From Pseudomonas sp. MF4836 (GTDB lineage Bacteria; Pseudomonadota; Gammaproteobacteria; Pseudomonadales; Pseudomonadaceae), in contig NZ_MVOL01000021.1 in assembly GCF_002018875.1 (NCBI RefSeq), forward strand, positions 1-64,000: a stretch of DNA of 64,000 nt, given 5' to 3'. The notes under the pieces were generated by a model. It worked only from the letters and a program-made list of their open reading frames with translations, was not told the DNA's origin and searched no databases. The position numbers were made by a program, and so were the translations under genes. Positions 1-9,100 of this stretch are shown piece by piece. Within the stretch, counting starts at the first letter, position 1; each line of letters starts with the position of its first letter.

Positions 1-111
1 TGTGTTAGTGTCGTGGTCTGTTTCTTTGTTTTTTTTTTTTATGGTGCCGGCTGCGCGCGAGAGCTGGGGGGGGGGGAGGGTGGGCAGGGTCAGAGGTGTA
101 TAAGGGACAGC
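1..111. other. Sequencing adapter at contig edge (not genomic)
   Basis: Positions 92-110 match the 19-base Nextera/Tn5 mosaic end AGATGTGTATAAGAGACAG at 17 of 19 bases. Extending left, 78-110 matches the full Nextera read-1 adapter at 27 of 33 bases. Positions 41-70 resemble the Illumina P5 oligo, ending in cgagagctgggg where P5 has CGAGATCTACAC. Nearly all mismatches are to G, as expected from low-signal calls on two-colour sequencers. Positions 2-30 weakly resemble the reverse complement of P5 (shared GTGT and TGGTC blocks), followed by a T run. The NRPS homology starts at the base after the adapter, so an open frame beginning at position 13 is an artefact. Confidence 0.9.
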
Positions 112-3100
112 TTTATGCACGACCCCTTCAGCCGCGAGCCCCAGGCGCGCATGTACCGCAGCGGCGACCTGGCGCGCTGGCTGGCGGATGGCAGCCTGGA
201 GTACCTGGGGCGTAATGACGATCAGGTCAAGGTGCGCGGCATGCGCATCGAGCTGGGGGAAATCGAAAACCGCCTCAACCAATTGCCCGGGGTACGCGAA
301 GCGGTGGTGCTGGCCCGGGAAGATGAACCCGGCCAGCCACGGCTGGTGGCCTACTTCACCGAACAGCTGGCGGTCGAGGCGCTGGTGCCGGCCGAGTTGC
401 GCAGCCACCTGCTGGCGCACCTGCCGGAGTACATGGTGCCGGTGGCCTATGTCAGGCTCGACGCATTGCCGCTGACCGCCAACGGCAAGCTGGACCGTCG
501 GGCTCTGCCCAAACCCGACCGGGCGGCGACCTTCAGCCGCGGGTATGAGGCGCCCCAGGGCGAGCTCGAAAGCACCCTGGCGCAGATCTGGGCCGAGGTG
601 CTGCAGGTGGAGCAGGTGGGACGCGGCGATCACTTTTTCGAGCTGGGCGGCCATTCATTGCTGGCGATGCGCATGGTGTCCCAGGTGCGCCTGCAACTGG
701 GCGTGGAGCTGGCCCTGGGCGAGCTGTTTGCCAACCCCGAACTGGCGGCCGTGGCCCAGGTCCTGGCCCGGGCCGGACGCAGCGCGCTGCCACCGATACT
801 GGCGGTGCCTCGGGACGCACCGCTGCCGCTGTCCTTTGCCCAGCAACGGCTGTGGTTTATCGGGCAGATGCAGGGGCTGGCGAGCGCCTACAACATTCCG
901 GTGGCCCTGGGCCTGCGTGGGCGCCTGGATGCCGATGCGCTGCAACGGGCCCTGGCGCGGATCGTTGCGCGCCATGAAAGCCTGCGCAGCCGCTTTATCC
1001 TGGAACACGATGAGCCCCGGGTGCAGATCACCCCGGCCGAGGCCGGTTTCCAGTTGCATTACCAGGACCTGCGCGGCCAGCCGGCGGCGTTGCAGGAGCA
1101 GGTGCGGGGCCACGGCGCGCACGCCTTCGACCTGCAGCAGGGGCCACTGATTCGTGGGCAACTGCTGCACCTGGCAGACGAGCATCACGTGCTGCTGTTG
1201 GCCCTGCACCATATCGTCGCCGATGGCTGGTCGATGGGCGTGCTGACCCGGGAGCTGGTGGCGCTGTATGCGGCCTTCAGCCAGGGCCGGGACGACCCGT
1301 TGCCGCCCCTGGCCTTGCAGTACGGCGATTTTGCCCTGTGGCAACGGCGCTGGCTCAGCGGCGAGTTGCTGCTCAGGCAAAGTGCCTACTGGCAGCAGGC
1401 CCTGGCCGGCGCCCCGGCCTTGTTGCTGCTGCCCACCGACCGGCCCCGTCCGCCGCAGCAGGCGTATGCCGGGGGCTGTGTCGAGGTCGCGCTGGACCCG
1501 CAGTTGAGCGCCGGGCTGCAAGCCCTGAGCCAGCGCCATGGCTGCACCCTGTACATGACCCTGCTGGCAGGCTGGAGCCTGCTGCTGAGCAAGCTCTCGG
1601 GGCAGGACGACCTGGTGATCGGTTCGCCGGTGGCCAACCGCACACGGGCCGAGGTCGAAGGCCTGATCGGCCTGTTCGTCAACACCCTGGCGCTGCGCAT
1701 CGAGGTGGCGCCGGAGCACAGCGTCGAGACGCTGCTGGCCCAGGTCAGGGATGTGACCCTGCAGGCCCAGGCCCATCAGGACCTGCCGTTCGAACAGGTG
1801 GTGGAGTTGACCCGGCCGCAGCGCAGCCTGTCCCACAGCCCGTTGTTCCAGAACATGCTGGCCTGGGACAGCGGCTCGGGCCCGGGCCTGGCCCAGGCCA
1901 TGAGTGAATTGCATCTGCAGCTGGAAGCGGTCAGCGGCGGCGAGCACGTGGCCAAGTTCGACCTGAGCCTGACCCTGGGCCTGAGCGAGGGGCGGATTTG
2001 CGGTTCCCTGGTGTACGCCACGGCCTTGTTCGAGCACCGGACCCTTGAGCGTTACCTGGGGTATTTCGAGGTCGTGTTGCAGGCCATGGTGGCCAACGAC
2101 CAGCGCCCCCTCGGGCAGATCAGCCTGCTCGACCCCGAGGCCCGGGCGCAGGTGCTGCACGGGTTCAACCCGGCACCGGTGGCGTTTGCCCAGGGGCAGA
2201 CCCTGCATGGGCGGTTCGAGGCCCAGGCGGCACGCACCCCGCAAGCGCTGGCGTTGCAGGTCGGCGAGCAGCAACTGAGCTACCGCGAACTCAACGAGCG
2301 CGCCAACCAGTTGGCCCATCACCTGCGCGAACAGGGCGTGGGGCCGGATTCGCGGGTGGCGATCTGCGTCGAACGCGGGCTGGGCATGGTCGTCGGCCTG
2401 TTGGCGATCCTCAAGGCTGGTGGCGCTTACGTGCCCCTCGACCCGAGCCTCCCCGGGCAACGCCTGGCCTGGCTGCTGGAGGATTGCGCGCCGGCGGCGG
2501 TGCTGGTCGAGCCCGCCACGCTCGGCTTGCTGGGTGAGAGGGCGCTGCCGCTGATCAATCTCGATCAGCGCTGGCTGCAACCCTCGACCAACCCCCAGGT
2601 GCCCGGGCTGACCGCGCAGCACCTGGTGTATGTGATCTACACCTCGGGTTCCACCGGCTTGCCCAAGGGCGTGATGCTTGAGCACCACAGCCTGCTCAAC
2701 CTGGTGGACTGGCATAACCAGGCTTTCGCCCAGGGCCCGGGCAGCCACACCAGCAGCGTCGCCGGTTTCGGCTTTGACGCCATGGCCTGGGAGGTCTGGC
2801 CGGCGCTGTGCGTCGGCGCCACCCTGCACCTGCCGCCGGCCGAGATCGGCAGCGGCAACCTCGATCAACTGCTGGACTGGTGGCGCGGGCAGCCGCTGGA
2901 CGTCAGCTTCCTGCCGACCCCGGTGGCGGAATACGCCTTCGCCCAGGCGCTGGGCCACCCGACCCTGCGCACCCTGTTGATCGGCGGTGACCGCCTGCGC
3001 CAGTTCACCCGGGACCAGCGCTTCAAGGTGATCAACAACTACGGGCCGACCGAAGCCGCGGTGGTGGCGACCTCCGGTCCGATCGAGGCCGGAGGGCCGC

Positions 3101-6100
3101 TACACATCGGCACGCCCATCGCCAACGCCCGGGTGTACCTGCTGGATGAACAGCGGCGGCCGGTGCCGGTCGGCGTGGCCGGTGAGCTGTACGTCGGCGG
3201 GGCCGGGGTGGCGCGGGGTTACCTGCACCGTCCCGAGTTGACGGCCGAGCGCTTTGTCGACGACCCGTTCACGGCCACGACCGGCGCGCGCATGTACCGC
3301 AGCGGTGACCTGGCGCGCTGGCTGGCCGATGGCAGCCTCGACTACCTGGGGCGCAACGACGATCAGGTGAAGATCCGCGGGGTGCGCATCGAACTGGGCG
3401 AGATCGAAACCCGCCTCAACGCTTACCCGGGGATCAAGGAAGCGCTGCTGCTGGCCCGTGAAGACCAGCCCGGGCAGGCCCGGCTGGTGGCGTATTTCAC
3501 CGCCCTTGACCCCAGCGCCGCGCCGCAGCCGGGCGAATTGCGCGGCCACCTGCTAAGCCATTTGCCGGAGTACATGGTGCCGGTGGCCTATGTGCGCCTG
3601 GACGCACTGCCGCTGACCGCCAACGGCAAGCTCGACCGGCGGGCCTTGCCGGCGCCGGACCTGGCGGCGCTGTTCAGCCGCGACTACGAGGCGCCGCAAG
3701 GCCCCCTGGAAATCGGGCTGGCGCAGATCTGGGCCGACTTGCTGCAGGTCGAGCGGGTCGGACGTCGCGATCACTTCTTCGAGCTGGGCGGGCATTCGCT
3801 GCTGGCGATGCGCATGGTGTCCCAGGTGCGCCTGCAACTGGGCCTGGAACTGGCCCTGAGCGACCTGTTTGCCAACCCGGAACTGGCCGCCGTGGCCCAG
3901 GCCCTGGCCCAGGCACAGCCCGACAGCCTGCCGCCGATTGTGGCGCAGAGCGCCGAGGGGCATTTGCCGTTGTCGTTCGCTCAGCAGCGCCTGTGGTTTC
4001 TGGCCCAGATCGAGGGCGCCGGCAGCGCCTACAACATTCCCCTGGGCCTGAGGCTGCGCGGGCCGCTGGACGTGGCCGCGCTGACTCAGGCCCTGGAAGG
4101 CATCGTGCGGCGCCACGAGGTCCTGCGCAGTCGCTTTGTGCAGGTCGAGGATCAGCCGCAGGTGTTGATTGCCGCCGCCGAGGGCCTGTTGAGCCTCGGC
4201 CGGCACGACTTGACGGCGGATCCCCAGGCCTTACAGGCCCTGGTGCAAGGCGAGGCGGCACAGCCATTTGACCTGGCCCGGGGGCCGCTGATTCGCGGGC
4301 ACCTGGCGCAGCTCGGCGCCGAGCACCATGTGCTGCTGCTGACCCTGCACCACAGCGTCGCCGATGGCTGGTCGATGGGGGTGCTGACCCGTGAGCTGAT
4401 GGCGTTGTACGCGGCCTTCAGCCAGGGCCAGGGCGACCCGTTGCCGCCTCTGGCGGTGCAGTACAGCGACTTTGCGCTCTGGCAGCGGCGCTGGCTCGGC
4501 GGTGAGCGCCTGCAGCAACAAAGCGCCTATTGGCAGCAGGCCCTGGCCGGTGCCCCGGCCTTGCTCAGCCTGCCCACTGACCGCCCGCGCCCTGCGCAGC
4601 AAAACTATGCCGGGGGCAGTGTCGAGCTGCGCCTCGACCCGGGCCTGACCGAGCAACTCAAGGCCCTGAGCCGACGCCACGGCAGCACCCTGTACATGAC
4701 CTTGCTGGCCGGCTGGGGCGCCTTGCTCGGTCGCCTGGCCGGGCAGGCCGAGGTGGTGATCGGGTCCCCGGTGGCCAACCGCACGCGGGCCGAGGTCGAG
4801 GGGCTGATCGGCCTGTTCGTCAACACCCTGGCCCTGCGCATCGAGCTGCCGCCCGGGTTGAGCGTCGCGACCTTGCTGGCCCAGGTCAGGGACCGGGTCG
4901 TGCAAGCCCAGGAACACCAGGACCTGCCGTTCGAGCAGGTGGTGGAGATCACCCGGCCGCAGCGCAGCCTGTCCCACAGCCCGCTGTTCCAGAGCATGTT
5001 GTCCTGGGACGGCCAGCCCGGTGCCGCCCTGGCGCTGGATGCCCTGCAACTGGAGGTGCTGGAGGGCGGCGAGACCTTCGCCAAGTTCGACCTGGCCTTG
5101 CACCTGGGTGAAGCCCAGGGGCAGATTGTCGGCTCCCTGGTGTATGCCTCGGCCTTGTTCGATGGGAGCACCATCGAGCGCTATGCCGGTTACTTCCAGC
5201 GCCTGCTGCGGGCCATGGTCGCCGATGACCAGGGGCTGCTGGAGCAATTGCCGCTGCTTGAGCCGCACCAGCGCGAGCAATTGCTGGTGGGGTTCAACGC
5301 GACCCAGGTAGCGTTCGACCTGGAACAGAGCATCCACGGCCTGTTCGAGGCCCAGGTGCAACGCAGCCCCGATGCGCCGGCCCTGGTGGCCGAGGGCGGG
5401 CAGCTGAGCTATCGCCAGCTCAATGCCCGGGCCAACCAGTTGGCCCGGCACCTGCGCGAGCAAGGTGTGGGCCCGGATACGCGGGTGGCGATCTGCGTCG
5501 AGCGTGGGCTGGAGATGGTCATCGGTCTGCTGGCAATCCTTAAGGCCGGCGGCGGTTACGTGCCGATCGACCCAGGCTACCCGGCGGAACGCATCGCCTA
5601 CATGCTTGCAGACAGCGCGCCGGTGGCCCTGTTGCTGCACGGCGCGACTAGGCACCTGCTGCCTGAGGTGGCGGCGCCGCTGATCGACCTCGATCAGCCG
5701 CTGTGGCATCACCAACCGCACGATGATCTAGCGGTGCCCGGGTCGAGCCCGCGCAACCTGGCGTACGTGATCTACACCTCCGGCTCTACCGGCCAACCCA
5801 AGGGCGTGATCAACGAACACCGGGCCCTGGTCAACCGCCTGCTGTGGATGCAGCAGGCCTACGGCCTGACGGCGGCGGACGCGGTGTTGCAGAAAACCCC
5901 GTTCAGCTTCGACGTCTCGGTGTGGGAGTTTTTCTGGCCGCTGATGACCGGTGCGCGGCTGGTCATGGCGCGCCCGGACGGGCACAAGGATCCGCTGTAC
6001 CTGAGCCAGGTGATCCAGGCCGAGGGCATCAGCACCGTGCATTTTGTGCCGTCGATGCTCGATGTGTTCCTGGCCCAGGGCCAGGCCGCCCGTTGCACTG

Positions 6101-9100
6101 GACTGCTGCGGGTGATCTGCAGTGGCGAGGCGCTGCCGGGGAGCCTGGTGCGACGCTTCAAGGGCCAGTTGCCGGGCAGTGAGTTGCATAACCTGTATGG
6201 CCCGACCGAGGCTGCGGTAGACGTTAGCGCCTGGAACTGCGCCGGCCCCCTGGAGCAGACCCCGGACAACACGCCGATCGGCAAGCCGATCGCCAACACC
6301 TGCCTGTATGTGCTCGATGGGCAGTTGCAGCCGGTGCCGCTGGGGGTTACCGGTGAGCTGTATATCGGCGGGGTGCAGGTGGCGCGGGGTTACCTGAATC
6401 GGCCGCAACTCAACGCCGAGCGCTTTGTGCACGATCCTTTCAGCCGCGAACCCGAGGCGCGCCTGTACCGCACTGGGGATGTGGCCCGTTACCTGGCCGA
6501 CGGCAACCTGGAGTACCTGGGGCGTAACGATGACCAGGTGAAAATCCGCGGCCTGCGCATCGAACTGGGGGAAATCCAGGCGCGCCTGACCCAGTTGCCC
6601 GGGATCAAGGAGGCGGTGGTCCTGGCCCGGGAGGACGCGCCGGGGGACAAGCGCCTGGTGGCTTATTGCACCACCGCTGACGCCAGCCAGCGGCTGGACA
6701 TCGAACAACTGCGCAGCCAGTTGCTGCTGCACCTGCCGGAGTACATGGTGCCGGCGCTGTTCGTGCACCTGCAGGCCTTGCCCCTGAGCCCCAACGGCAA
6801 GCTTGAGCGCAAGGCCCTGCCGGCGCCGGGCCTGGAGTCGATGCAGGCGCGGCCTTATGAAGCGCCCATCGGCGCTACCGAAACCCTGTTGGCCGGGCTC
6901 TGGGCCGAGCTGCTGAATGTGCAGCGGGTCGGGCGCCATGACCACTTCTTCGAACTGGGCGGGCATTCGCTGCTGGCGATCACCCTGATCGGGCGCATGC
7001 GCCGGGCCGGGCTGACGGCGGATGTGCGGGTGCTGTTCGGCCAGCCGACCCTGGCGGCCCTGGCCGCGGCCGTGGGCGAAGGCCGCGAAGTCGAGGTGCC
7101 GGCCAACCTGATTGGCCCCGATTGCCCACGCATCACTCCACAATTGCTGCCGCTGTTGAACCTGGAGCAGGAGGCGATTGACCGGATCGTCGCCAACATC
7201 CCGGGCGGCGTGGCCAACGTGCAGGACATCTACCCCCTGGCGCCGCTCCAGGCGGGGATCCTGTATCACCATATCCTCTCCAGCCAGGGTGATCCGTACC
7301 TGCTCCAGGCGCAGTTCGCCTTTGACAGTCAGGAGCGGCTGCAGGCCTTTACCCAGGCCTTGCAGGCGGTGATCGAGCGCAACGATATCCTGCGCACCGT
7401 GGTGTTCTGGGACGGGCTCGAAGAGCCGGTGCAAGTGGTGCTGCGCCAGGCCGCGCTGCAGGTGCAGGAACTGCGGGTCAGGGCCAGCGGCGGCGAGGTG
7501 CTGGAGCAATTGCTGACCCGCTTCGACCCGCGGCATTTCCGCCTGGACCTGGCCCAGGCGCCGCTGCTGCGCCTGTACCACGCCTGGGACAAGCGTCAGC
7601 AGCGGGTGGTGGCCTTGCTGCTGTTTCATCACTTGGTCATGGACCATGTGGGCCTTGAGGTGTTGCAGCAGGAAGTCCAGGCCTGCCTGCTGGACCAGCG
7701 CGAGCAACTGGCGCCGGCGGTGCCGTACCGCAACTACGTGGCCCAGACCCGCCTGGGCATGGGCGAGCAGGAACACGAGGCGTTCTTTCGCGACATGCTC
7801 GGCGATATCGACGAACCGACCCTGCCGTTCGGCCTGGCCCAGGTCCAGGGTGACGGCCGGGATATCGAAGAAGCCCGCCTGGCATTGGGCGCACCCTTGA
7901 ACCAGCGCCTGCGCAACCAGGCCCGGCAGTTGGGGGTGAGCGCCGCGAGCCTGGTGCACCTGGCCTGGGCCCAGGTGCTGGGCGCGGTCTCGGGCCAGGA
8001 GCACGCGGTGTTCGGCAGCGTGCTGTTTGGCCGGATGCAGGGCGGCGAGGGCGCCGAGCGGGCCCTGGGGGTGTTTATCAATACCTTGCCGCTGCGGGTC
8101 GACCTTGGCGAGCAAGGCGTCCGTGCCGCGGTGCTGGCGACCCATGCCCGGCTCGCCCGGTTGCTGGCCCATGAGCACGCGCCCCTGGCCCTGGCCCAGC
8201 GTTGCAGCGGGGTGGCGCCGCCGACCCCGTTGTTCAGCGCGCTGCTCAACTACCGCCACAGCGCGGTGGCGACGGCGCCATCGGCGGCGGCCGGGGCGGC
8301 CTGGCACGGCATGCATCTGCTCAAGGCCGAGGAGCGCAGCAACTACCTGCTGACCCTGAGCGTGGACGACCTGGGCAGTGACTTTGTACTCAGTGCCATG
8401 GCGGCTGCCGGCATCGGCGCGCAGCGGGTCTGCACCTATATGCAGACCGCCCTGGACAACCTGGTGCAGGCCCTGGAGCAGACGCCGCAGCAGGCCATCG
8501 GCCAGCTGTCGATTCTCTCGGCGCAGGAGCGCCAACAATTGCTGGTGCAGTTCAACGCCAGCGACCGCGACGTGCACCACGAACAGACCGTGCACCGGCT
8601 GTTCGAGGCCCAGGCCCAGACCAGTCCGCAGGCAGTGGCGGCGGTGCAGGGCGGGCAATCCATGAGCTACCACGAGCTCAACCGGCGGGCCAACCAGTTG
8701 GCGCACCGCTTGCTCGACCTGGGTGTGCAGCCGGGGGACAACGTGGCGCTGCTGCTGCCGCGTTCGTTTGAACTGTTGCTTGGCCAACTGGCGATCAACA
8801 AGTGCGCGGCGGTCTATGTGCCGCTGGACATCAACGCTCCGGCCGAGCGCCTGGGTTTTATGCTCGACGACTGCCAGGCGGTGCTGTTGCTGACCCGGGG
8901 CGAGCCGCTGCTGCAACACCCGGTGCCGCGCCTGGACCTGCTGCAAGCGGGCCTCGATGGCTGGCCGAGCCAGGACCCGCAGTTGCCGCAATCGTCCGAA
9001 GCGGTGGCGTACATCATGTACACCTCCGGCTCCACTGGCACCCCCAAGGGCGTGCTGGTGCCGCACCGCGCCATCGTGCGCCTGGTGCGCGACAACGGTT

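Noticed and set aside
13..111. ATG at 13 as the start of the NRPS gene
   Set aside because: The first 111 bases match an Illumina/Nextera adapter; the encoded residues have no NRPS homology until the base after it.
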